Assembly: GCA_964200185.2 (NCBI GenBank)
Contig: CAXNAD020000397.1
Span: 1 to 20,421, forward strand
DNA: 20,421 nt
Origin: Choristocarpus tenellus KU-1152
Taxonomy: Eukaryota > Phaeophyceae
Direction: 5' to 3'
The notes beneath the pieces were generated by a model. That model was given only the letters and a program-made list of their open reading frames with translations, had not been told where the DNA came from and did no database searches. Positions 1 to 11,200 of the stretch are shown here, in pieces. How positions within the stretch are numbered: the first letter of the stretch is position 1; each line of letters opens with the position of its first letter. Made by a program: the position numbers and the translations under genes.

Positions 1-1523
1 GGGAGGATAGCCTCTTATTGGCAGGTATTGAATAAGACATCTATCGCTGATGCCATGCCCTCACGTTGAGAGCATGATTCGGCAAGCGATTGGGGGAGGG
101 GTTCAGCTGGGTATGTTGGTATGATACATCAAATGAGTACATACTAGACCCTGGGATCGGGAATGATGCAGGGGAGGTTGGTTGGTGGGGACAAATGGTA
201 TGATGGGCATGTGCAGGCAAGGGTTGGTCTTGATCGAGAGGTTAAGGGTTGTAGACTTGAGTTGTAATTTTGTGCAAATTTCTGTTGTGTCAGTTGTGGA
301 TCAGGTGAGCCTAAGACTTTTCATCGGTTGCTTGCTTGCTGAACAATCCCAACTATAGTGAGTTAGGCTTTAGAGATCGCCGGAGAGGCCCGAGATAGAA
401 TAATGGCCTCAAACCCCCAACTGTTGAAGGATTCAACGAAGACCACGTGCCCTTAGGGCCGGCTCTCATCCTGCTTGGCTTTCCTACCCAACTGAATCAC
501 ACCTCAGGAATAAGGACGACTGTTTCTTTTTAGTTCCCACTTATCATCTGCGCTCCGTTCTAGCTTTGTTTCAAGAAGTGATATAATCAGACATTGATGG
601 ATGACCTTAAAAAAATGGGAGTCCGCATTCTTCGCCTTGGGTACAAAATCGAGAATGTATAAGTTCCTCTTTTCACACAAAACAATTAATTCTTCAGCAG
701 ATTTCAATCAGACACACCGGCTTAAACATTGGGGCGGTTTTTGACAAGTTCAGACTAATGATGTGTATCGCAAGATAGAAAAAAGGAAATTCTACACGCA
801 GTAGGCATGGCATCATATTTAGTTGATCATAGATGGATGGTTTGTACAGTAGGTAGTAGAGGGTTCCTCAGTTTTCTGTCAGCGAGGCCGCTAGAGTATG
901 GATCTGGATATCTACAGGCAGAACAAGTGGGCACCATCATAAAAATCGTTCGACATGTAGGTGTGGATTATCTACAGCATTGGTAAGTATACAATGAGGA
1001 AATATCTCCTCAAAACTTGTTTGGTGTAGTGGAAGCTAGCAAGGCCCACCGCTGCTGGGGGTGGAAAGGGGGGAATGCTGAAGGAGGTGGCGAGGAGCAA
1101 AGATTTCTTGAAGGAAGGAAGAAAAGAAGAAGGAAAAAGAGGCTGAAAGGAGAGAAGTGGATGATGCACACTATAGCAACTCATTGTTTGGCTGCAATGA
1201 GGACTTGTTTTGTTGCAGGCGGGTTAAATATAATTATTCCAAGCATTCTCTTGGTAAGAATATGGACATGCGTCACACGTACATCCTGGCGGATATCAGA
1301 ACAGGCTGCGTACGCGGTCTAGATTTTTTCCCTTGAATACACAGTAGAGCCCCAAAGGGCGGAGGGTTGGAGTACCAAATTGAAGCAGGGGTAACGGGGT
1401 GTTGGAGGGGGGAATCGCTTTGGAGGGGTAGAAGTGAGAGTGAATTGATACTTCTCACGCCTCTATAAAATACAACGTACTCGTAATGGCGAGGTTGAGG
1501 CTGGAAGGGGGGAAATTACTCAC
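1..1523. other. No confidently assigned gene; probable intron or downstream exons of the 1524-2072 gene
   Basis: Several short minus-strand open stretches occur here, for example 707-504 (67 codons) and 1184-972. A possible 26-nt exon after CGTACGCAG near 1310 reads PVLISAR and ends at a GTACGT donor. None has a recognisable motif or a set of agreeing phases. A G-rich tract (1040-1160) is the antisense of a pyrimidine tract. I see no RNA gene. Confidence 0.3.
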
Positions 1524-2072
1524 TTTCTGTTGATTCGTGTTTTGGAGTTCCCGGGAGGCTTTTGCAATAGCGTTCTGGTCTGCCTTGCAGCACCCAGAGA
1601 AGTGACAGACGCTGTGATGAACGGAGCTCCAGGCCCTCTTTGGACGGGTGAGAATACCACTCTTTGGGTGAACATCTCGGACTCTCTTCTGTTCCGTTTC
1701 GGTCTTGGTCTGAGCCAAATGGAAGCAATACATCAACAAAGATGAGCTTCTACTGCGTTTTGCGTACTTCGGCAAACCGAGAAACAACTTCCAGGGGTAA
1801 GTCGAAACCAGAAATCAGAGGGTGTGAAGAACGTAAATCCCCCGGGAAAAAATGTGTTGGAGAAAGACAACTACTTGCCAGAATGAGAAACAAAAAAAAG
1901 GTGGCGGCTTAACATGGGGAGGTGAGAGTCTGCTAAAACCCTAGACACCCCGGGCACACTCTCAGCCCACCAAAGCTCGTCAGACCCCGACCCTCACCTC
2001 GCCATGTGTCACGCCCAGCAAGGTGACTACCAGTACTCCCAGAAGGAGAAAGAGGCTGCGCAGCAAAAGCAT
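1524..2072 (-). CDS. 5' part of a gene for a secreted or membrane protein (two exons)
   Basis: Exon 1 is 2072-1998 (25 codons) and exon 2 is 1709-1524 (62 codons). Exon 1 begins MLLLRSLFLLLGVL and ends GVTHGE: a Leu/Val-rich hydrophobic core followed by a small, polar cleavage-like region, as in a signal peptide. It ends at GGCGAG|GTGAGG, phase 0. Exon 2 follows the acceptor TTTGGCTCAG|ACC, is phase 0 at both ends and closes at CAGAAA|GTGAGT. It encodes a basic, polar stretch (KTETEQKRVRDVHPK), then VHHSVCHFSGCCKADQ with three Cys, and AIAKASRELQN. I do not recognise the family. The ATG at 2072 was chosen because the signal peptide starts there; the frame is open further upstream to an ATG at 2342. 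Later exons must lie left of 1518 and were not resolved. Confidence 0.5.
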
Positions 2073-3923
2073 GTTGATCGTGGACCTACCGGCGAAACGA
2101 CGGAACGGAGAAGAGCATGAGGAGTGAAAGGGACGGATAATAGGGGCTGTAGGCGTCATCGCGATGTTTTGCGAGGCGGGCTGCCATCTGGGATCGTATC
2201 GATCTCTCGAAAGGATTCCAATGCCATCGATACCAGACTGAGCGACCCCGGTAAACCTAACACTCCCTATTGCCGCACTACGGTGCTTGGTTTTGCTACC
2301 ACAAGACCGCTCTATCCCTTTCAGAGGTGAGGCGGAGAACAACCCGTCGGCATGTTGGATGGGCGTATCGCTGACAAGACGGCCATGTCACACCTTCGTT
2401 CGGTCCTTCCGACTATACGCTTTGCTCCTAGGCAAGGGGGGTCTGAATGGGTCTGATGCGAGAACTCACACGTAGTCCAATGTATCCAGGCCCTAAAGGA
2501 GATGTGGCGTCAAAATATTCGTTTCCTCATCCCACTTTGAAACCGTCTTTGTTGGGTGATAAACTCTTGTCTGTTGACTGAGTATTGATTCAATCGGTTT
2601 CCCCGCAACCGCGATCTCCCACTAAGCATTGCTTGTTGGTGAGGCTATCAATTTCTGGAGATTGCATATCATCTCGTGTGTTTTTTTACGTAGAATTTGG
2701 AAGTATGTTCCAATTACGATGGATATCCACTGCGAGCAAAAAAGAATAAACAAGAGGTCAGAAGTAGACTCGTTCTGTAAGGGCAGACATGGTTATTGGC
2801 ATACATACATATGTAATACTTTGAAGTACACAATATATTCTGCCCCCATCTAGAAATCGAGCAATCACCAGCCAGCTGATTTCAATATGATGGCGCGATG
2901 CTACTACCATGTTAATTGATAGAGCCATCTAGCTATCAGTAGTGGACTGAGTCTTAGCTGGCGTTAGCAGGCATATATATCCATTGAGCCTTCAGTCGAG
3001 GCCCTATCATTTATTATTTTTCTCGAAAGGGGGTGCCCGTCATCGATTTCTCTCCCCATCCCAGATACGCTATAAGCAGGTTCTCTACATTGTTGTTGAC
3101 TTCTTGCCGGTGGATAATGCATGTGAATGCACTTGGGGCATGCGGTGGATTGCCCATAATGTCAGTTCTATCTCCATAATATCATCTCTTGTATATGTAT
3201 GTATATAGTAGTAGTAGTAGTAGCATTAATGGTAAGCAGTAGTACTTCATTTGTGCCATCACCATTTTTAATTTGTTCATCGCCAACCGTCTATTGCGAT
3301 GATGTATTATCATGTCAAATCTCGTTTGTGACAGTGTCCGTCCCAACACAAATGGCTCTATCAAGACGTGTCATGCACTATAAGCTGGAGACACCAATGA
3401 GATGGGCAAGGAGGGGTGGGCAAAGAGGGGCCTGTCAGATTCTTGGGATGCTTCCTTAGGTCCTCGCCCAGGGGTGTAGGGCTAAGCTAGGTTATAGGAG
3501 GGCAGTACATATCTGGTAGTAAATATTAAAATGTCTTTCACATTTACGTCAGCTGTTACTTATCATTATTTCTCCCAGATTATTATTATTTAATTGTTTT
3601 TACTACTGCTACAATTTTAGTATTGTAATTTTTGTAGTGAAACCAATTGAGAGGTTGGCAAGGTTGCACATTAAGTACCTCAAGAATTGGGAAAAAGACT
3701 CCCATTGTAGTACAATCGTAGAAAGAACCTTTGCTGAATTGTGGTGTCACTTTGTGTGTCAAAAAGGGTAATATCCATAGAGCGTACACTATTATGCACA
3801 TAAAGCAATGAAACAGAGTATACTGAACAGGGTAGGAAAGATGGATTGGAATGCAGAAGGGTTCAAACCTGCCTATCTCTCAATTGGTTATCTCTTTAGT
3901 ATTATTGACGTATTTTTCTATTA
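2073..3923. other. Intergenic stretch without a supported gene
   Basis: The left part (2073-2460) is GC-richer and would be the 5' flank or leader of the minus-strand secreted-protein gene. The remainder is AT-rich with no convincing exon; open frames are short and without motifs. It holds a (TAG)6 microsatellite and ATT-rich patches near 3576-3592. Confidence 0.4.
3206..3223. repeat. (TAG)6 microsatellite
   Basis: Six perfect TAG units directly follow a TATGTATGTATA stretch. Confidence 0.9.
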
Positions 3924-4436
3924 TACTCCCTCTGTCCCATAAGTCTGTTCCTTTATGCATGTAGGTCTTGGGGATGGCCTCTAATTTCAAAACCTATTTT
4001 TGCGTTGGATCCCTCGGAAAATTTTAGGTAAGATCAGTTATAGTTGAAAACATACATCCCGAAATTGTTCTGAAAATATGCAACAGAGGTTAGGCGGGTA
4101 TAGGGCCACAAGGCACTGGATTGGTGGATTGACGGCATTGCGTGAAAGCGATCAAAGGTTTTCTAATCCAAAAATCCGTTTTGAAATCGGAGGTCATCCC
4201 GAAGAGTTACATACTTAAAAGGAACAGACTTATAGGACAGGGAGTATATTAGAACCTAACACAAAAGATTAGTAGCCTATGTTTCAACACGGTCCAGACC
4301 TTCCTAAGCTCTTCGAATATAACTCATTTTACGAAAAAATTTCCGAGGAATTCAACGCAAAAATTCGTTTTGAAATCGGAGGTCATCCCGAAGAGTTACA
4401 TGCATAAAGGAACAGACTTATGGGACAGAGGGCATA
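3924..4436. mobile_element. Composite foldback MITE (Stowaway / Tc1-mariner-like)
   Basis: The left end reads TA then CTCCCTCTGTCCCATAAG. The 36 nt at 3928-3963 match the inverted right end at 4397-4432 perfectly, and similarity extends inward for more than 110 bp (to about 4045 and 4320). A third, inverted copy of the same end lies inside at about 4150-4246. It is slightly diverged, with about 75 bp of similarity, and closes with GGACAGGGAG then TA. Both right-hand ends abut TA, as for TA-targeting elements. There is no transposase ORF. The TIR start CTCCCTCtGTCCCAtAA resembles plant Stowaway/Tc1-mariner MITEs. Either one 510-bp element carries an internal extra end, or a 320-bp element (3926-4244) lies beside a partial second copy (about 4320-4433). 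Confidence 0.75.
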
Positions 4437-5116
4437 TTTACCATTATTACTTTACGCCGTTATCCCTGAGTCACTGTTTTACGTACAACTGAATATTATA
4501 GCATTATGTAGTGAAAGAGTTAGGCCTGGTTGCAGTTCAGACGAATGCATACATTGCATGAAAACAACCCATCCTCGGGAGGCATACAAGACACGTAATA
4601 CAGTGGCTCTTCCGTGCAGCAGGGTTTGATTGGATGTATCACACTATCTTCCTCCCCACTCTACAATCACATGATAGCCTACGTGCATTGCAGGTAGTAT
4701 ACCATTGTCACATTATAGTAAGTGGTCAGCATCTGGGCCACCTTCTAGCACAACATTCTCCATCAAACCATGACAAAATATACCTGCATTACTCTTGTTT
4801 CTTACAGAGTAACATATCATCCCTGGGAGCGCAAAGCCCATGACTCATGCCAAGATGAAAATAATATTAATAATAAAATAATAATTTATTGATTCAGAAG
4901 GCAGCACCTAGACCAATAGAAGATTCTTACATCCCAACACCCAGTCAATGAGACGTGTTCTTCCTACAGAAGACCCTACTCTGTTAACCTTGGAATCAAT
5001 TTCTTCCCTCCTTCCCCATCAGCACCTTTTCCTTGTCAGAAAGGCAGAGAGGGCACAGATGTTGGAGAGTTTTTAAAAGAGTAATTTTTTTTGTTCGGCA
5101 CATACCCAGGTAATTT
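4437..5116. other. 3' flank of the TTD14-like gene; no gene seen
   Basis: AT-rich DNA with an ATAATATTAATAATAAAA-type tract at 4859-4890. The probable 3' UTR of the minus-strand TTD14-like gene occupies 5116 leftwards to roughly 4870. Open frames are short and without motifs. Confidence 0.4.
4885..4890 (-). promoter_or_regulatory. Possible polyadenylation signal of the TTD14-like gene
   Basis: AATAAA on the minus strand, 227 nt beyond the stop codon, inside an AT-rich ATAATAATA stretch (4859-4890). A hexamer in such DNA is expected by chance, so the assignment is weak. Confidence 0.25.
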
Positions 5117-5236
5117 TTATGACAATCTAGATTCTGGTAGCCCATCAACTATCGACAATTGGTAGGCGTTCTTCATGTCATCCTCTTCCATTGGACGTAG
5201 AATGGATAGAAAGGGCGGGAGTGAGACTCCACCCCC
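5117..5236 (-). CDS. TTD14-like exon 8 (C-terminus and stop)
   Basis: A long pyrimidine-rich stretch leads to the acceptor TTCACAG|GGG. In phase 0 this encodes GGGVSLPPFLSIL and a 26-residue tail ending in TAA. LPPF with an acidic helix after it is typical of the end of the domain. A possible AATAAA lies at 4890-4885 on the same strand, about 230 nt past the stop. Confidence 0.75.
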   Translation of the reverse strand, partial: GGGVSLPPFLSILRPMEEDDMKNAYQLSIVDGLPESRLS

Positions 5237-8200
5237 CTGTGAACGGAGATGGCAACAGGACAGGAGGTGGGGAGGAGTGGAAGGAACAGGTTCATGATCA
5301 CTGGCGGTTGAAGAAAAATACTCCAAAACAGGTAAAGAAATTTACCCTCAAAATGCACCAACAGATCCTTAGGGCCGTCCATTTGCTCTTCCAATGCACC
5401 AGGTCTACCAATGCCTTCCAGAGAAGATAGGAGGCAAGTAGAAATCTTACTGGTGCGGAAAACCACAAGATGGGATCATATGTGGAAGAGAGAAGGACAC
5501 AGTCACACCAATCAAAACATAAGCAGCCAGGTAGCTTCACATCCCATCAGGGTGTGCAGATCAACCACCAACAAGGCAAGTGCTCTACCCCAACCCAATC
5601 TCCATTTCAATACATTCCCACATGAATTATTGCCATTATGCTGAAGTCACAGGGACAAGCAGTAACCCAACTCCTTCACCACAAAAGAACAAGGAACTCG
5701 TGTGCTTTTTCATCACCACAGTAACGTCACGGTGAGTAAAAGCGAAACAGCATATGCCTCCAAAAAATATACAACACTGTGGGGGAAAAATAACATCACC
5801 ATCCTCCACTTACATAGGGCTAGTGGCACAGTGATGTGTTGCTATTAGACCCTCTTCATTCCCCCCCCTCCCTTCCCTGGCAACACAGGAAAGCCCCAGC
5901 AAACGCACCTACCTTCAAAACATCAGCGACACCCCCCCAAAAACGCCGAAATGCAATGGAACAACTTTTTTCACCATACACCCAGTGAGGGTGGCGACGT
6001 TATCAAAGATTATGCAAGGCACAGCAGGCATTGCGTGCTGATGACCTCCCACAATAAACTAACCACCTAAACAAGCACCCGGCCCTCCCCGACAAGGCCC
6101 CATTCCCCTCAAAAGCAATACAATGACCCCCTACTCACAATCAACCGGTGGTGCCATGGCATCACACCCTATGCAAAACACTCGGGAACACAAACACAAT
6201 CTTTACTCACCTCCCCCAACCATTGCAGGACGCTGGGCCCACCAGCTGGCGAGAGGTACACCTCAACTGAAAAAGACTGACCCTTCCAGATAAACCTTGC
6301 AACCTGTTGGTGCACCAAAACCCTGCTGGAGTCTGTCGAAGCCCCATCATTGGCCATTTCATCGTGCTCACTGGCCAATAGCACTCGCTCGACAGTAGAC
6401 CTCGAACCATCCTCCCACAGCCAAACACGTGTCACGCTGTGAGAGGAAAGAACTTGAGCAGGAAACAAAAAAATAAGACGGCAACAGAGGCGTGAACGGG
6501 TAGGTGAGGTAGGTGAACAATCGAGACCTCTTGCGGTTTGAACCATGGGTTCTACATGAACCATGAACCATGGGTTCTTATTTGAACCATGGTGGGGTGA
6601 CTGGCAAAGGGGGAGGAGATGGGACAGGGGCAAACAACGATCCAATGACTGTTCTTGATGGTTAAGCCTCATTTGAGACACTCCTGTAGTGCACTCATCC
6701 TCACACACAAGTTGTCATAGTATCAACAAGAGGGTTGCACAAACAAAGTTATTGCTCTCTAAACCACTGCTGCAGCATTCCATGAGTACTGTAGAATACT
6801 ACAAACTTTTGTACCTCGACCAATTTTTTTCCTCTTGAGCAGGAAGGCGTGGCTCGAGACGGCCTCACCGCTTCCACCTGACCCAGGTGGAAGACTAAGT
6901 GCCAGACGCCCCATCCCTGTCTCCGATAGAAATATCTGCATGAGAACAATTAGATGGGGAAGATTTCAACTCACGAGGACAACATTGTATAGGAGGTGAC
7001 CAGAGACCCTTGAAGCAGTGAATCCACACCCCTAAAACAACAACAAAATAGGAAAAGTCCCACAAGATCCAACAAAACAGGGCCACAGCCATGCCCCTTA
7101 CAAGTGCAACAAAATAGGGTAATCTTTACAGCACATATAGTCTGTCCACCACAAAAAAACGCCTCCCTACTCACAATCCTCTTCATCTTCTCTTCTTCCC
7201 CTTCTCAATTTACCACCCCTGGAAAAAAAACAATATCAAGTCACATACAGTCAACATCATTCAAAAGGCAACCTATCCACCAACAGCAACAAATTGCCTG
7301 CATCTTACATCTAGTCAATAGCAACGCTTCTGTCCACCCCCCGCCCCCCGCCCCCGACCTCAACCCTCAACAAACCTCCACCATATATCCCTGTCAACAT
7401 CGGCATTGCCTCACACACAACAGTTCGCCCTACTCGAGACCAAGACCCCAACAGGCACACACCTTCTCAGTCTCAAACATCCGCACTGTCACCGGAAAAA
7501 AGTCAGGATCATCCAGTCGGGGAACCCCTTGTAGGACATAAGCCCGTGCAATGGACGGCGGACCGATAGGCAGTCCAGAGACACGTGAGGCAGCTGATAC
7601 AATCCTCTGAATCTTCTCAGAAAAGCCTGTTGAGTTGTCGAACAAGAAGTGCAACGGGTGACCCATCCATACCAACTGCGTCCGCTCATCCATCTGCGAC
7701 ACGGGGGCATTGAAAGGTAAATGGCAGTTCTTTTCGCCGGACCAGCGGGTAACCAAACTATGACTTGGACCATGAGCTGGCCCACAGCCCAGTCTAGTTT
7801 ATAATCTTGATGGCTCAGGTACAGCCCTACTAAGACATATTTCACCCGTGCTGGTCCACAGCCAAGGTCCAGTTTGCAATCTCAATGGTTCCGGTCCAGC
7901 CATGTTAAGAAATATTTCACATACGTCAGCCCTCAACCTGGTCCAGTTTACAGTCTTAGTGTTCTCAGTTCAGGCCTGGTAAGACATACTTCACCTGGGT
8001 CAGTCCAAGGCCCTGTCAGGTAATACTCTCCTGGACCAGTCGTGTGTCCACTGCAGTCACTGAGCTTTGCAAATTGTTCAAACAATTCATACATGAAATC
8101 GTATCTCATATTGCGCAGTAGTGTGTACCTTAATGATCCTATCAGATTACTCAAAGTCTGCCGATGAGTAAAAAGTTGTACTACAGTAGAACATAGTCTA

Positions 8201-11200
8201 CTTAAAAGTACAGACAAATAATATACACTGCACTTATTCTGATGAGTATTGATGAGTGCTGAATGATGACAGACTTCCACATCTCACACTATAATAACCA
8301 GGCCTTGGTCATGAACTGGTCCAGACACACTCTGGCAGAACCGGACCGGTCATGTCAGAACATACTTCACCCAGGGTAGCCAATGCCCTGGTCTGGTTTA
8401 CAATCTCGATGGCTCACAGTTCTCAAACCCTCAATGACTCCAGTCCAACCCTGCTAAGACATATTTCAACTGGGTCAGTCCTCAACCCAGTCCGTTACAC
8501 TCTTTGACGAACTTGGACTGGTCCCATTCAATATATTTCACATAGACCACACCCTGGGTCCAGTCTCCTCACATTTACCCGGTCCAGTAAAAAGTCCTAG
8601 TAAATGGCAATATTGCAGGAGATAGTTTGTCTTGTTCATATCCCTCGCATCCAGACATTTGAAATGCTACTCTACATACAGTGGTACACCCCTGAGATAG
8701 ATGTGTAATGAAATACTTCAAAGTGTACCATTCATGTAGCGGTCCTCGAGGTGAAAAGTGGTGAGAATTGCAACACCACAAGAGAGCACAGCCCAGATGT
8801 AGAAACACCACACTTCCTTGTAAAGCTGGGACTACTTACTTGTAATGATTCAAAAGCCTCAATTCTCTTTTTCCAGAATAATCCACCAGGATGTACATTA
8901 ACCCAACACTTGTCCAACGTTTACCCTTCATCAGCAATTGAAATTTCATCTTCTCCTCTCAGTCGCACCCGTCTTTTTACACCCAGCTCCCACTTCCACA
9001 ACTAGCACGGCTCTGGCTTTTTGAGCTTGTGTATGGTGGCAGTTCTTGCAAGTTGAAATGATGAGAACCACAGAGGTGCACTGAGAGTATAGGGTACGAT
9101 GGACGGGTGGCAAGGCATGTGCATCTCTTGAGGAATACAAACCTCCGCCTCCACATTACACAGGCATGCCATCCCTTAGAGGGCTGTGTAGAAGTATACT
9201 TTATTCTGCCTATGTTGCATGCGTTGTTAGAAGCATCAAACACTGCTTCCTCTGTTCAGCAACACTTCAAACAGTTTGGGGGATGACGTAAAATACTGTA
9301 TCAGGAAGGTGTTTCTTGCAGCTTTACAGCAGGCGGCATAGAGTAGGTAGACTAAGTCCGATTTCACCGATATCATAGGGTTCCGTAACCTCACTGTGAG
9401 TTTTGTAAGACCTCCACAAAAGACGATGAAAACTTGATACCATAATTTGCGTATATAGCCTGCCCCGCAAACTGTTTGGACCAATGCTTAACAGAGGAAG
9501 TACATGACAGTTTCATGCCGATAGATCAAACAGAGAAAGGGTACCACACCATACACGAATATATATTGGTAGGATGAAGATAGAAGAGCATCAGATGACT
9601 TAGCATAATATCCAGCCGAGGACATAAATCATTGAATGAGGACAAGACACACAGAAGGATAACACTTCACTGCTGCCAAAAGGTACACTATCAGCACTTC
9701 AGCAACAAGCTCCATATCACACAAGCTCTCAAAGGGCTGATGCTGTAGGCCTGCAATGGAGATGTTAGTCTACGATAGTGCTTACACAATTCTCCCTCCC
9801 TCTGAATGTTCCCTTCACCAACTGCAGGCGAATCGTTTTGACTACAGACTACCAAATACAATTAACACCAACTGTAGGCAAATCGTTTTGACTACAAACT
9901 ACCAAACACAAATAATGCCTTCTAAGCAAGACTGTACAAACATATTCTACCTGTATCTTGATCTGTAGTTGGCATTAAACTGCACAAAAATGAGGTTTGA
10001 ACACTTGACTGGCAGTGGCATCATTATATCAATGCATGGGTGAGAGAAACAACAAAAAAAGCCAAGGTGTATCAAGCATATGCACAAGATACCCTTCCCA
10101 CAACATCTTTCACCCTCCCATATAACAATCTTTCTCTTCCAGTTACTCACAATCCTCGCCTCTGCCGGAGACTCGCTGCGTGCCACATTGTTCTCCAGGG
10201 TGTAAAACTCCTCTGCATCAACAGCAGCAGTCACCAGGTGGAATACTGCATCATATCTCTCATCTCGTAGTGTGAGCTCATCTAGTCCATTTGCCTGAGT
10301 CTAGGATAAGGGAGGCCACGAGGATATATCTCAAACACATCCCAGGTCTTACAAAGTTGCAAGGAAAAAACAAATGGAAAGGGACCTCAGTCACTCGCGA
10401 AATTGTGATCCCGTTTTCCCCTCTCCCATCCTCTGGGTCAAACAATACACATACCCAATTCGTAGCATAAATATCTGAAAGGGTCTCCCTTGATCGGGAA
10501 GAGTGTATGGACGGTATTGATCACTGAAGCAGCATTGCTTATCAGTGGCATGCTCCCGAATTGCTACCATCATGAACAGGGTGCAAGAAATTACAGAGTA
10601 TGTTGGCAGGAACTCCGTGAGCAACACGAAGCAACATGAATCCCACTCAATCGAACGCAGGCCGTAGCTTGACACACCATCATGCTCCCCCCCTCGCGGC
10701 CCCATACCAGTTGCTCACCAAACGGTCCCAATCTTCACGATCGATGTAGGCCGCCCCGTCCATGAGACCGCGGTCACAGAGGAGGACAGAAGGCTTCCCT
10801 GTGGCTCTTGCCACCCTCTCGAAACTGTCCTCCAGCTGCATCTGCGTTCTTCGTCGAGAGCCAATGAAGTCAAAAGAATGCATCTAGTTGAACTCTTCAA
10901 GGGTGATAATACCTTTGCAATCGCAGGGTATTGGCAAGGCAAATGTGCTAAATCTGGGGAGTGGGGGAGTTGAGCAAGGGTGCTTGCTACTGACGTATTG
11001 AGAGATCAGGGATATATGAGACCAATGACAAAACGTCGGTCAAGGGAAAAGCGATAGCCGCATTAGTTCTCATCAAATATCAATGGAAACTGTGAACAGA
11101 TCAGCTGGAAATTGTCATGCCTTGACTCCAGTAACAACCATTCTGACAAGAGGTCATACATGGCCAAGCCTTCCTCACACCCCGGTCGAAGACCCATTTC

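Larger units (their letters stand above)
7694..10150 (-). other. Intron 4 of the TTD14-like gene (2457 bp, repeat-filled)
   Basis: Donor GTGAGT at 10150 and acceptor GTCGCAG at 7694. The exons on both sides are phase 0 and their products are contiguous in the family alignment (ESPAEARI then MDERTQ), so no missing exon is expected. Its extra length comes partly from the repeats listed separately. Confidence 0.75.

Noticed and set aside
504-707. Minus-strand 67-codon open frame (VPKAKNADSHFFKVIHQ region)
   Set aside because: It vaguely recalls an OTU-type motif but lacks the catalytic Asp-x-x-Cys pattern, and no splice sites join it to the secreted-protein exons in phase.
5173-5466. Minus-strand 97-codon open frame as an extra TTD14-like exon
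   Set aside because: It overlaps exon 8 in another frame and lacks family motifs. Exon 7 joins exon 8 directly in phase 0.
7104-7541. Plus-strand 145-codon open frame rich in Gln, Pro and Ser
   Set aside because: It overlaps antisense exon 5 of the TTD14-like gene and is otherwise low-complexity C/A-rich intron sequence.
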